A stretch of 64,000 nt of DNA, taken from NCBI GenBank assembly GCA_963978905.1, contig OZ022258.1, positions 56,776,591 to 56,840,590 of the forward strand, read 5' to 3'. Origin of the DNA: Trichostrongylus colubriformis. Its lineage: Eukaryota; Nematoda; Chromadorea; Rhabditida; Trichostrongylidae. Below are positions 9,176-20,700 of this stretch, piece by piece. Both the position numbers and the translations under genes were made by a program. Position 1 is the stretch's first letter; each line of letters starts with the position of its first letter. The notes under the pieces are model-generated. The model worked only from the letters and a program-made list of their open reading frames with translations. It was not told where the DNA came from and made no database searches.

Positions 9176-12100
9176 CACTTCTTTAAGGTGCCGGCCATCA
9201 ATGAGACTTGGCTGCCACGATGTGATCATGGGCAAATTTTTACGTCCAAAGAAATTGGACCTGATATTCCTCACAGCACGGTGTTCGTCGACGTGCCCGA
9301 TGACTATCGATATCTGTTCCAGAAAACGGTGGTTGCACTCCACTACGCTTACACAAACATATCTGATCAATTCGATTGGTATTACAAGGTGAGCGTACTG
9401 GTTATCAAGTTGAATTTTGCACTAGCTATGAACTTTCATCGGCATTTGCGTGCCATTAGAACAGGAGTTTCTCGCGATGCAATGAGTGGAGCCAGTGAGG
9501 CACCGCATAAGTGCGTCCAGTAGTGAGCCTTGAAGGAACGAAAAGGAGTCGGGATAGATGCAGTGTGGGAAGAAATAATTGTTTGAAGCGGACATTCGAT
9601 GCCTGAAGATAGTCGATAGAAAAACCCGGACTTGAAAGGGCGACAAGGTGATCTGAGTCTGTATTCGCGTCTTCCGCAAATCTTCGAATCTTCGAATCTT
9701 CGAATTGCAACATCACCTTTCCGAGTTGCTCGCTGTAGAAGATGTCATTGGTTGTCTACTCGAGGGTATTTCATTAATTCATGATGATGTGAAATAAGTG
9801 GAACAACAAACAGCAGCAATCAAGTGAAACAATCAGTGGTAGAATAAGCGAAAGGGCGCGAAAAAAGGTGTTCATAATAAAAAAATCCATTGACTTTACA
9901 CTCGACGTCTTACAAGGGAAGGATGGTAAGTCGAAGTGGCCGTTTGAAATGGGGTTTATACCAGTAATAGGGCTCGAGATGCCATTCACCAATCTGCATT
10001 CCATATCTGCTGTCCGTCTCTGGGAGCAGAGTTACAATTTGCGAGGAACTATGTCATCAGCACGGCCGCTGCAGCTGCAAGCAACGGCCTCCGTGGCTCA
10101 TAGGTAGTGTTCCGGATCTGCAGGCCAAGGGTCATGGGTTTGCTCCCCGCCGGTGCGGGTTTTCTTACATTTTGTGTTTCATTGTCAGTAAGTCCTTTTT
10201 TCACTTCTGGACGTTTCCTTGTATTGGTACCTATCGCACCCTATTGGTACCTGAAAAGATTATGATATTCGGGCACGGGAGGTCGAATTACCCCTTTGCG
10301 CAAATTTTCAGCCACATTCAGTTTTTGGTCCAACTTCGGAAAATTGGGGGTGGCCAGGGTATAAAGTGGCAGTTTTTGAATTTTCATTTACAGAAAACCC
10401 TGCAACCTGAATAAGATGGCCTACACATACCTTTTACACTTGCCCATCACACTAAACGCACGTAACAAGCGCCAAATAAGAGCATTTGCTGGGCAAGGGT
10501 CAACGACTTCTCCTTTGTTCAATATGCTGCCTGCCACCCAATAGCCCGTGAATTTTTCCGAAATTTGGTCAGATTCTCGAATTGGCTTAAACCTCGTTCC
10601 ATAGGTAAATTTGACCCCTGAACACGAAAATCGCTCTGGTTGTGCGCAAGAACGTCTGGCTCGCGTGCTATGAGCTTCCAAACTTACCAAGTACTGCTTT
10701 TTCAAAAAAACCTCCATAACTCTGCTCAGAAAATCGTTCTGCAAATTTCGAATACAGATTCGAGATCAGCGTCCGAAAATACGTCGGACCATATGTATCC
10801 CATTCTGAATGGCCACTTCGATCTGGGGTTCTTCCCTTGTGAGTTTCTTCTCTTTCAACGCTTGTAACTCTGTTCCCAGAGACGGACAGCAGATATGGAA
10901 TGCAGATTGGTGAATGGCATCCCGAGCCTTATCATTGGTATAAGTCCCATCTCAAACGGCCACTTCGACTTACCATCCTTCCCTTGTTAGCAAAGTGTAG
11001 GGTGTGCAATATCTGCAACCTAACTAACTGCAAGCATTACGGTAGGTCTTGCCATAGGCCTGAATTGCCCCTTCTGGTGTCTTCAAGATACGGCGTAACA
11101 CACTTTCATCACTAGACCCAACCCGTGGCTCACTCGCCGGATGCCGCGACGCGATATTTCTGCCTCAATAGCACTAATGACCCACATTCCTGCGTAGCGC
11201 TGCCACGCAATGCCGATAAACCCCATCACTGACCGCTCATTGAGGCCATCACTGCTTAAAGGAATCGTCCACGGAAAATGCGTTTTTGTGTTACCCATAC
11301 GTTTATGTTGTATTTGCCTAATGTGGGCCTCATGCAAAATTTCACGCGAAAAGATGCGAATCTGGCTGAGATACAGCACCACAAAGTGCGGTCCCAGTGG
11401 GCGGGGCCTAAGAGTAAAAGCCTCGTCCCGTGGTCCGCCGCCGTTGGGAACGGAGAGTGGGACTGTTTACGAAACTTTCTGCTCCTATAGTGCGTCTCCG
11501 ACCACGGCGGACGACGGAACGAGGCTTTTCTCTTAGGCCCCGCCCACTGGGACCGCACTTTGTGGTGCTGTATCTCAGCCAGATTCACATTTTTTCGCGT
11601 GAAATTTTGCATGAGGCCCACATTAGGCAAATACAACATAAACGTATGGGTAACACAAAAACGCATTTTCCGTGGACGATTCCTTTAAGGATGTCTCACA
11701 CTACCGCTAATCGTCTATTGGTGCGCCGAGCAATAAACAAAGTTTTTATGAAATCTTATAATCGATCACGCGATGGCATTTCGGCGCTATCTCGGACACC
11801 TGTCAGTACTTCCAAGATTAATCCCTGACCGCTGCAAGAACCACGCTGTTTCTTTGGTGGTAAAAACTATGACAAGTGGTCGTTATTTATTACAGTGATC
11901 GTCGAAATTCCCTCTCAACGGATTTGGCATCATTTTGGCTACACATACACATCCTGTAATTATTTTATTGTTCAACTGGTCACCTGAATTACAGTCTGCC
12001 ATTTCGTTATTTTGCACAAAAAAAAACTACTTATCGCTTTATTTCACTGAGTAGAGCAAGGCACATTGATTGAGCCATATATCATAAGATACTTCTTAAA

Positions 12101-15100
12101 CTAATACATATACACTAACGCAAATTTACACTTATGTACAACATCAGCAACATAAATATACACCACATTTATCCTGCAAAAACCATCTTCTGTTGCTTCT
12201 GTCAGCAGTGGTGATGGTGATGATGATGGAAGGGATGTAGCAGGTTGTGGAAAAAACCGTGATGATGATGATCATGATGATGATGATGATGATCATCTTC
12301 TACGACGACGACTGGTGGCGGTGGAGCAGGAACGTACGGTGGGGGAACGACGATCGGGGCACCTCCTCCATAACAGCCTGGAGGAGGGGGAGGAGGAGGA
12401 GGATATGGTTGGTAGCAGCCATATGGGTTTCCGTAGAATGACATGTCGCTCGAAGAGTTGCGGTCGAATTCGACTGATAGCGATTGATGGTTGCCTGCTT
12501 ATTTAAAGCGAAATCGCTGGCTCTTATCAAACGTGCCAACGTCAATGCCTATTGAAAGAGCGCTGATCTTTCTTGCGGTGACTCAGCTTTGCAAACATCA
12601 GGCGGTCGTTGGGCTTCGGCGTGACTCAAGGAACGCCTACGCAGTTATTCAGAAGGCGACATGATCGTCAGAGACACGATAAAAATTAAACTGCCGAAAA
12701 GATGCAAGGGATCGGCAACATAATGACCAAGAATTCTATTCGAGAAGTTTGGGTGTGAGTTCGATTCCCGTCGGAGGCCGAACGTTTTTTCCATTATTCT
12801 TCATCCCTGTGACGCATTCGAGTCGGGAACTCCGGCGAAAATCAGCAGTTTCGAAATCTGAAAGGCAGGCATCAAGGTCGCCGTTTTGAACAATTTTTTC
12901 CTGTCCTTTTAAGAGGATTTCTGCAAGCACTACATTCTTCCCTTGTCGGTTTTGGTTAGATCTGGATTGATGCCTCAAAATTCTATGTTAGGGCCAACTC
13001 AATAACTAGAGGTGGCTCGCTTAAAATTTCATATGCTACACCACGAACCAACTTGAAGCGATATAGCTTAAATATAGCGATATTTAAGTGTCGCGCTGGT
13101 ACTACATATATCAATCTCAAATCTAAGGTGGCACCTGCCTTCCCTGCTTTTTCACTTTTTAAAAGCCGTGTTAAGAAGGAATTGCTGAGCTATGGTTAAT
13201 TGAGGTGTAATGTGATCATTTGATGTTGCTCTTTGTATATTTCCTACGTCTGTCTTAAGCAGCGTTACAAATAAATAAATAAATAAAAATCTCAGCGCAA
13301 TTGCTGTACACTCATCGAGTAGTGTGCACAGGACACTCGGACTGAGTCAGATTAGGCGAGAAGGCGACAGCCGTGCCTCTTAAAATGCTCAGTTGACAAC
13401 GGGACCAGCGAGGCTTTCATCGTGCGGAAGGAAGCAACTTGTTTGTCGTGGCACTGACCCAGTTCGAGTAACCTGTCTCACTTGCACATCCTTCATCGTG
13501 TATAGATGCTGCCATCAATAGAAGTGCTCTGCATGGGACTGCCTTAACTTTTTTTCCCTACTCTCTTATTGAGTAGTCTTGTTTTCAATTGACGCTACAC
13601 TACTATTCGGTTAATACTGTTTATTTAGGCTGACGACGACACATATGTCATAATGGAGCATATGTATGAATATCTTGCTACACTCGATCCTGACGAACCT
13701 TACTTTCTTGGATACCCTATGAGGCCTTATCTGGTGAGCAGAGGTTTCAAAAACTTAACATTCATTTAATTATTCGAAACTGTCAGCATGAAACTTGTTT
13801 TGCACCTTTTTTTTCTTTTGGAATTGCTTTTCCCAGCTTTTCTCTCTTTGGCGGTGAGGGGCATAATAATAGTGGCTGAAAATCGCTATATGTATGAATG
13901 AAAAATATCGGTGGTGAATTTTACAATGTCGGTGGAAGTATGCTCAGGAATTGTAGACCATTTCTGCCAAGAGGAAAACCAGAACGCGGACTACTCCCTG
14001 GATATTTCCTAGTATTAATTTCTGGCAGTGCAATGTTAGTAACTTTCTCTTCATACCCTTATTCATGTCATTGTTGTCTCAACATACCCTAAGTTAGTAC
14101 AAAGGCGGTTAAGGGGTGTGGCTTTAGAAGGGGTGGGGCCTTTGGACGGAGTTGTCTGTATCACCTTAATTATACATACCCAAAAGGCTTTTTGGATGGC
14201 AAGATTAATTGATTGCTGCTTTTGTAAACTTCGTACACTCCTTGACAAAAGTGACTCATTTGTTTTATCTTATCATGACTTCTGCCTTCAGCGAATGTCA
14301 CAAAATAGCAGGGTTTTTTCCAGATTGTTCTTTCCTCAGCGGTGCAGAATCGCAACCGATAATGGCTTGAATAGCTTCAGTGAGATCGCTTGGTTTAAAT
14401 ATTCGAGTAACGCTAGAAGGATGCGCAACGACTTGGAGTATCGGTTGCCCTAACCCTTCATTCATACATATATTGGGAGCAGAACGCGTTCGCGGCGATT
14501 TGAAAGAATCGTCTATGAAATCTCCATAATTCCAAATTTTGTAACGTACCTCTACTAGATACCTTGGACGGAAACACGAAAGCACTGAGACCCGAACTCT
14601 CGTTGATCTTATGTAGTAGTTAAACAATTGTAAAAAGAGTAACTCTATGGCTTCCCGCCTGGCAACATGTGAACAGTGATTAGCAGTTACACCGCAGTTC
14701 AAATTTTCGCCCACTGTCGATTTTCCCCCCACTCTGCGTCCCTGACCACATGACTGTCGCCTTTTTTCTCCGAGTGCCTTCGTGGCCCCGAATCCCCGGA
14801 CGCCCCACCTCGTCGAACATTGTTATCTTAGCTCCTCTTTTTAAGAAGCAAGAGCGGGAAGACTTATTTTTCGGGTTTCTGACCGTTTGTTTCCGTTTCT
14901 TCTTCACACTCAAACCACTGAGCACCTCTGCTTTCATATCCAGTAATCTTTTCACATTCGTCCCGAATCATCCCTATCGCTGCCCCTGAGGAGAAAAGAG
15001 TTCACATTTCTGTGTGTCATTGTTTGAACCCCTACCGCAAAATTTCAAAGGACTCCTTTCTGCCTTTTTGCTTTTAGTGACCAGGGAGTAGGAATATGCA

Positions 15101-15763
15101 GAGAATAGGCTGTGATATCCATCAATATGAGTATTCAGAATCGTGGCTACAATGGCGGTGGAGCTGGTTATGTACTGAGCCGTGCCGCAATGAAGTTATT
15201 CGTCGATAAAGCTTTTTATGATCGTACCAGATGTCCATTCGATCTTTCTGAGGACGTTGGTATTGCCAGGTCTGCGAATACCGCTACAATACTTGAAGGA
15301 GGCCTTCTAATTTTTTTTACAGATGCCTTCAAAACCTCGAAATTTTCCCACATGACACAAGAAATGATAAAGGGCAACATCGTTTTCATACCTATAGACC
15401 AGAGGATATGTTCGCTGGTGGTGTTTCTGACGAATGGCATTACTATCCTCAGATAAAGGTCAGTATTTGCAATTAAACGCTTTCCCGAAAGACGAACCTG
15501 CTTGTAAATGACCTTTTCAGGGACATAATTGGATCGCTAAGGAACTCATCTCCGTGCATCATTTGCATGCAGATGAAATTCGTATCTACGACGATTTGCT
15601 GTATCGAATGCGATCACCGCAATTCTCCAACGTTGCTATACCAGGTCAGCCAGAACCGCTAACTGAACAGGATGAAGATGAAGGAAATGCAGAAGAAACG
15701 CAAGATATAACGCCATCACCGCAGGATAGCAGCACCACTCCTCGTGATCGTGAATTTGTTTGA
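9176..15763 (+). CDS. Core 1 beta-1,3-galactosyltransferase (C1GALT1-like), N-terminal exon(s) not identified
   Basis: Five exons join in phase: 9176-9388, 13629-13733, 15139-15269, 15323-15458 and 15521-15763 (stop). The encoded part holds the family landmarks in order: NETWLPRCDHG, DWYYK followed by the metal/nucleotide-binding ADDDTYVIMEHMYEYL, the PYFLGYPMRPYL turn, GYNGGGAGYVLS, LSEDVGIARC, and the C-terminal YYPQIKGHNWIAKELISVHH block. The tail after it is acidic (TEQDEDEGNAEE) and unlike the vertebrate enzyme. Family members are Golgi type II proteins that transfer Gal from UDP-Gal to GalNAc-Ser/Thr to make the core 1 O-glycan; nematodes have several paralogues. The cytoplasmic tail, anchor and stem exons should lie upstream; 3891-4047 is one weak candidate. 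An alternative acceptor at 9187 would also keep phase. AATAAA at 15984-15989. Intron 1 is 4.2 kb and hosts other elements. Confidence 0.88.
9913..10986. mobile_element. Nested TTA-target element with long terminal inverted repeats (1,074 bp)
   Basis: Bounded by TTA at 9910-9912 and 10987-10989. The ends are CAAGGGAAGGATGGTAAGTC and its mirror, and the inverted repeat extends about 130 bp to the CCAATCTGCATTCCATATCTG stretch. The paralogous repeat copy at about 52887 shows the uninterrupted site with a single TTA, so both the boundaries and the 3-bp target duplication are directly visible. A further internal copy of the end motif (about 10796-10840) suggests rearrangement. No transposase is recognisable; a tRNA-like stretch lies at about 10088-10158. 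A 3-bp TTA target suggests a PIF/Harbinger-like mover (inferred). Confidence 0.7.
10086..10158 (+). other. tRNA-like stretch (possible SINE head or tRNA pseudogene)
   Basis: GCCTCCGTGGCTCATAGGTAG resembles an acceptor strand followed by an A box, and GGGTTTGCTCCCC about 40 nt later resembles a B box. The D and anticodon arms do not fold properly and the 3' acceptor strand does not pair, so this is not a functional tRNA gene. At 12750-12777 a matching B-box/acceptor end occurs (GAGTTCGATTCCCG, then CGGAGGC, the complement of GCCTCCG). Confidence 0.25.
11256..11688. mobile_element. Foldback element, family E, copy 1 (two arms of about 205 bp)
   Basis: The left arm starts TTAAAGGAATCGTCCACGG and the right arm ends CCGTGGACGATTCCTTTAA. 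The two arms are near-perfect reverse complements over about 205 bp, with a short centre around 11470-11485. Other copies are at 51866-52295 and, degraded, at 26237-26496. The open frames on both strands here are mirror images of one another and are not genes. It sits in the 4.2-kb galactosyltransferase intron. Confidence 0.8.
12202..12444 (-). CDS. Small histidine-rich protein, paralogue 2 (80 aa), nested in an intron
   Basis: Single-exon frame from ATG 12444-12442 to TGA 12202-12204. It matches paralogue 1: MSFYGNPYGCYQPYPPP at the start, then a proline run, APPPPVVVVEDD, then histidine runs around GFFHNLLHPFHHH. There are about 19 His and three Cys (residues 10, 23 and 80), unlike paralogue 1, which has no Cys. 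No signal peptide. The gene lies on the opposite strand inside intron 9389-13628 of the galactosyltransferase. AATAAA on the gene strand at about 12038-12043. Soluble metal binding or buffering is inferred from composition only. Confidence 0.75.
   Translation of the reverse strand: MSFYGNPYGCYQPYPPPPPPPPGCYGGGAPIVVPPPYVPAPPPPVVVVEDDHHHHHHDHHHHGFFHNLLHPFHHHHHHHC
12499..12597 (-). promoter_or_regulatory. Promoter of histidine-rich gene 2: same four elements
   Basis: Toward the ATG at 12444 the order is TGTTTGC (12591-12597), GCTGAGTCA (12579-12587), TTGATAAG (12523-12530) and a TTTAAATAA TATA-like box (12499-12507). The TATA box to GATA site distance (about 22 bp) and the TATA box to ATG distance (about 55 bp) match paralogue 1, while the gap between the GATA and AP-1/MARE sites differs (about 49 versus 27 bp). 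Confidence 0.55.
14298..14567 (-). CDS. Possible exon, unrecognised, inside a galactosyltransferase intron
   Basis: Minus-strand open frame inside intron 13734-15138, ending at 14298. The part RYKIWNYGDFIDDSFK, then SVTRIFKPSDLTEAIQAIIG up to the stop looks protein-like. A TATCTAG acceptor lies just upstream of the segment. The frame extends further upstream but loses coding character. No domain recognised; it may be a gene fragment or chance. Confidence 0.22.
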   Translation of the reverse strand, partial: PRYLVEVRYKIWNYGDFIDDSFKSPRTRSAPNICMNEGLGQPILQVVAHPSSVTRIFKPSDLTEAIQAIIGCDSAPLRKEQSGKNPAIL

Positions 15764-16141
15764 ACGTCCTATCCAATTAGCAGATTGTAATATTTTATGA
15801 ATGGTTCAGGCATAGATCAAATTTACTATGTGGAGAATCCCTCACAATGATCAATTTCGAAATGTGAATCCTAATTGATTACGAAAAAAATGTAATTTTC
15901 TTTCAGATACACCACGGGTTATTTGTAATTATTTGTAAATTTCTCATCTTATGGTACTGTATAAGTTGCTGTGTAGACGAAGTAATAAATTATTATTATT
16001 GTGTTTAAATGTGAATGATTAGCATACCTCAAAGACTTGAAAGTGTTCCATGGCACTTGTGATATCTGATAAGTTGTTGATACTGCTCAGGAAGACTTGA
16101 CTCACAAGGGGATTTCAAGGAGAGACGTCGTGCTGTGCTTA

Positions 16142-16312
16142 TAGTGAGACCGCGTTCATACTCAACGCGGCATGGCCTGGCTGCATTCCCAGGCAATGAG
16201 GCAGAGTGGCACGGAGAAGGTGCAGAGACGACGCAGGCAATGCGGCATAAGCAGGAACGCTGAGGCGCGCAACCACGCCGTTTCCCCCGTACCGCAAAGT
16301 ATGACCGCGGCC
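16142..16312. repeat. MITE family A, copy
   Basis: Left end GACCGCGTTCATACT; right end CCGCAAAGTATGACCGCGGCC followed by TAA at 16313-16315. The interior has AGGCAGAGTGGCACGG and GGTGCAGAGACGACGCAGG blocks shared with other family A copies. Lies 0.4 kb past the galactosyltransferase stop. Confidence 0.65.
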
Positions 16313-16545
16313 TAAGCAGGCTGCGAAGCTTTTCGATATTAGGTCTGTAATTTTGCTTCGCGCTCAAGTCACAAAACTATGCGAACTGCCTGCAGCCACA
16401 CAGGTTTTTATGCATACAACGAATGAATTATTTTTCACGTTAAAGCTCGGATCCGCTCTCAGTCGGCATTAGAATCTCCTCAGCGCGATTTCTTATACAA
16501 TTTGCTCTGCTGATCACAATCTTTATTCAAGGAGTTCATACCTTA

Positions 16546-16723
16546 CGGCCGCGTTCATACTTTGCCGTGCCGACGGCAGGGCGTGGCTGCGTGTCTCTGC
16601 TTATCCGCCTGTGCCACGTGTCTCGTTTCGCTGCCTGCATGGTCTGTGTACCTTCCCCTGCCACTCTGCCTCGCTGCCTGTGAACGCAGCCGCGCCCTGC
16701 CGACGCAAAGAATGAACGCGGCT
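16546..16723. repeat. MITE family A, copy
   Basis: Left flank TTA (16543-16545), then CGGCCGCGTTCATACTTTGC. Right end GCAAAGAATGAACGCGGC then TTTAA. The interior (GGGCGTGGCTGCGTG, GTGTACCTTCCCCTGCCACT) is the reverse orientation of the interior at 16142-16312. The overlapping plus-strand open frame (16562-16939) is repeat-derived. Confidence 0.65.
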
Positions 16724-17635
16724 TTAAGATACCGAAGTGAAATTAAGGCACGGGTATCGATTTCAGTGGGTTGTCGTTTAATGCTAGGCTTTTATACTTT
16801 CCTGAGTAGCAAGGGGCATGGAAGTTCCCCACAGAAGAAAAGCTATGGAAGTTTTCAGTTGCAGAAAAGGCTGTCCCTCCGCCCAAACATACGGTCTGTC
16901 TTCCCTTATCTACGACATAAACGCCTCCTCACGCATTAGTCTGGCGTCAGTGAGTCGTTTCGAAGCGCTGCATCAGGTGAAACGGGTGAGTTTGTGTTTA
17001 ATTAGTGTGGATTAAGACTTTCTGGAGCGTTCATTTGTTGTACTGGAGTGTCGGTTATTGAATATGCATTAAATATGCATTTTGATAGTTGCAAATGGTT
17101 TTTTGAAGCGTTTCAAATTTTTTTCTGACATATCTACACAAGAGTCATCGGCTTTGCTCACCCACCTTCATTGAATGACATGCCACCTTTTTAGCTATGT
17201 CACTGGAATTCTGCAAACACTGCATATTTGTGGTTTATGTTCCATGTGAATCGATAATTTCTATGGGATACGCCGTGCATTGAACCATCACTCAGCATCA
17301 TTGAGGATTCCAATCTATTTCTCTTGGGTAGTTGCTTGCATGAACTAGTTATTGGGTAACTCGTTTCGAACTGGTACTAGCTGAAGATTTTGGAGAACTA
17401 AAGAATTCAGCAAACGCGGTGATCGTTATAAGAAAACGAAAAATCCTATGGACTTACCGTCTTCAATCGTTGCGCTTTCTTCGACCAGAATCCAGGGCAT
17501 GTTGCTCAATCTGTTGCTGTTCATATGATGGCTTTTCAAAAAAACTGTGAGCTGGTTGTGATTTCCTACCTTTAGCACTTTCCATCAAGCCAAAAAGTGA
17601 AGCCTCTAAAACTTGACCACGGAACCTCATCACTC
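16724..17635. other. Intergenic, nothing recognised
   Basis: Between the family A MITE and the poly(A) signal of the minus-strand gene. 17255-17290 has a TATGGGATACGCC stretch reminiscent of the repeat at 49970. No supported gene. Confidence 0.3.
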
Positions 17636-17641
17636 TTTATT
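17636..17641 (-). terminator. Poly(A) signal of the Lys/Glu-rich gene
   Basis: AATAAA on the minus strand, 70 nt past the TGA at 17711-17713, in the context ACTAATAAAGAG. It supports 17909-17711 as the terminal exon. Confidence 0.6.
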
Positions 17642-17710
17642 AGTAAGGCTTTACATTCACATTTAACATATTTCAATCTGGAATAACTCTTATGGTTAGG
17701 GTAGTCACTA

Positions 17711-20700
17711 TCACATCCGAAAATTGTGGATCGGTAGTGGCTTCTTTTGAAGCTTTTTTGGCTTTTTCGGTCTTTTCGCGGTTATCTTGTCGGTGTCCTT
17801 TTCGTCATCTTCGGTTTTGTCATCCTGTCCAAGTGGCACGTCTTCGATTATGTCTACCGATTCCACAGCATGGTCTGCGTCATATGGTGTGGCGTACGTC
17901 AGCATATATCTGAGCATATATCGTATAGCATATATCCGAGCATATATCTGATAAATAATATGTAATCCGTGGCTCTAGTTCGATAAGAGTCATTGGTAAT
18001 GATCAGTCCCTTTTCAAAATGCGCCGCACATTCGACCCCTGCAAAAAGGGGAGGGGGATTGGAAGCGTACACTGTTTGGTGATTGCGGAGCTAGCCCATA
18101 ATCAACATAAAGTCTTGATTTTTCGGAAATAAACCACTAACGTAGATAAATGATTTAGCGGTGGAGGTTCAAAATGGAGGTCCACAATTCCGCTTGCTAA
18201 AAGGCGGGCGTTATCGTGATTGCCATTAGTGGGAGAACCTTGGGGGCGGGGCCACCCGGTGTCCCAAGAGTGTAATCAAACATACCTCTGCAGCTCTTGA
18301 AAGGACGACCAAAAAAGCATACACCAAGTGATGGAACTTACTTGCCATCGATCTCCACTTTGCAAACTAAATCACCAGCGAAGTGAACGTTTTGTGCAAA
18401 GTCCGACAATGCAACGACACTCTCGAAAGGATGTCCAAACATTTCCTCACTTTTTTGCTGGAATAACATGCATATAAGGATGCTTGACCATCTTTTTTTT
18501 AAAAGCAAGTTATTAGGCTGATAAGGAGTGATCACAGTCAAAACTTGAAATTCCACATCGTCACGTGCCATCGATCGATTCGATAAACCACTTATGAAGC
18601 TGTGGACAAGAAGCGAGCATTGGATTAAACCATTGAGACGGTGTGACAGAGATAGAAATTTCATACGCGATTGTTGTCGAAATATGGAGAAATTAGGGCT
18701 TCATCGTTAACACTTTCGTCACCGCGCAAGTGCACAATCGGATGTGAGGCCTCAGGAGAGGAGACGAAAATTAACAAGGGAGGTGACCCATGGAAGGTAC
18801 CAAAGCAGACGTGCATCTCATCGGTTCCGGGGTGGACCATGAAGGAAATGAACGTAATGTGTCTGTTCCCTAATTTTGTGCCGCAAAATCTGCACGGTTC
18901 TACTCGGCTCGCCGTCATTCTCCACTTTTCATGGAGAATGGACCAGTCACAGAACATGTCTATGATTTATCACATTATCTTCCCTTTAAAGTACCTGAAT
19001 AATGTTAGCCATTCGTGCAATATTGCAATCGCTGAAGCTTTTCACATTCTTGATCATTTCGAAGGTGTCTTCAATAAGATTGTTAAGCTGTAGATTACAG
19101 CAGACATAACCTGGAATGAGCATTATGTAGTGGTTGGAAAACTAACTTTAGTGAACTAAATGAACTAAGAAAAGTAATCAAGTAGTACTATTGAGATAGC
19201 GTTCATGTATTTCACCGTATCTTTTCGAAGACCGAGCTCGCATCTCAATATGGAGTAGGGTTTTGGGTCGCTGTGGAGAAAAGGAGCATGTATGCATATT
19301 GTGTGAAGCCGCTTTCATACTTTGCGGTGCAGGCGGCAGGGCGTGGCAGTATGTCTCTGCGTCTCCGCCTGTGCCACCTTTTCTCGTTGCCTGCGTCGTC
19401 TCCGCACCTTCCCGTATCACTCTGCCTCGCTGTCAGTGAACGCAGCCACGCCTCGAAGGCGCAAAGTATGAACGCGGCTGTGCGTTGATCGCACTGAACA
19501 TACCAATCCGAAAGGACTTTCAGACGACGTTATGCATGTAGTAGCAATGAAAATCATTTTATTTGAAGAATAGGAATGTGTGTTACAGTGCCCTTATGTG
19601 GAAAAGCGTTTTTTTTTATGGGAAATGCTCCACGCCCCCGCAATTCATTCTCGCTCCCTAAGTCAGGACCAGAATTCACATCCCTTTGCTTACTATAGCG
19701 TCCTGGGAACGATATTTTGCTCGGTGCGGAAATTATTACTTTAAACGTTGTGTGTAACAGAAGTATATGTTTTTATTTCTGTTATTAGGTGTGTATGGCG
19801 CAGTGCTGCATAAAAACACGTACGCTTACCGCTCCCCCCTTCCCCCTCCCCGACCCATCTGACTCAGTTGAGCTCCTTACCTCGAATTAAGCTCTCACAT
19901 CGCATCTTTTCTCACTAAGCTGTCATATTAACGAACATCATTTTGGATTAAGTTGGTCTACGAGAATCATCCTGGGCAGATCACACTTCGATCGAATCAC
20001 TCGGTCCCGGACTAGCTACCTTTTAGGTATGTCTGTTCTCTTACTACCTCAAAAGCACAGATCACTTTTAATATAACCCTTTCTGCCCGAAACTCTATGT
20101 ATTTTTGTCCTAGATTCTTTTTGTATCAGGCTGTGGTGCATTATATCATTTGTGGTTGACCAAAAAATCTTGCTTTCCTTAATCATCAGGTATCGTATAA
20201 AAGCCTTTTCACCGTTGCTTTGGCTTTTTTCCAGGTGTTTTATGTTCAAGTTAATGCCTCCAATTCATGACAGCAGCCTTTCGATTCTCGGGTCTTCCTT
20301 CTATGCGTTCGATATGGTTCAGTGTACGCAGCGTTGAGATCCATTTTTCGGGTGAGCTGTTTCCTATGTTCCTTCTAAACTCTTATAATTACTGATTAGA
20401 GGTTACTGATTTATTTCCTCGATATTCATCCCAGTATGAAACGGTCAGAAATTAAAGGAAACCGGCCTACCCGGTGGGAAGCAACACTATCGATAACAAT
20501 TTCTTATTATTTGGAACCATGAAAGTTTTACAATATGCCACAATACCTGATGGATTGTAGAAGCATGATGGTAGTGGGACCATCACTTTGGGCGGATAGT
20601 AATATTTGGCATTCGGGGCATCCTTCAGGCTCGCTTTTATATTGTCAGTGTGAATCTGAAATCCTGGTGATCCAATATTTCATTGTGGAAATCACAAATA

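Larger units (their letters stand above)
9525..11090 (+). repeat. Dispersed repeat, family D, split by an inserted element
   Basis: 9525-9912 plus 10990-11090 together match 52505-52985 (shared blocks include GCAACATCACCTTT, GATGATGTGAAATAAGTG, AGGTGTTCATAATAAAAAAA-like and CTGCAAGCATTACGGTAGGT). In this copy the match is interrupted by the 1,074-bp element at 9913-10986; in the 52-kb copy it is continuous. A CTTCGAAT triplication lies at about 9680-9705. The repeat starts right after the donor of galactosyltransferase exon 9176-9388, within the intron. Confidence 0.65.

Noticed and set aside
11210..11828. Several 70-136 codon frames on both strands with near-identical proteins
   Set aside because: They are mirror readings of the two arms of the foldback element, not genes.
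18671..19093. 140-codon plus-strand frame
   Set aside because: Opposite the minus-strand exon 18959-18667, whose phases match its neighbours; the plus-strand reading has no support.
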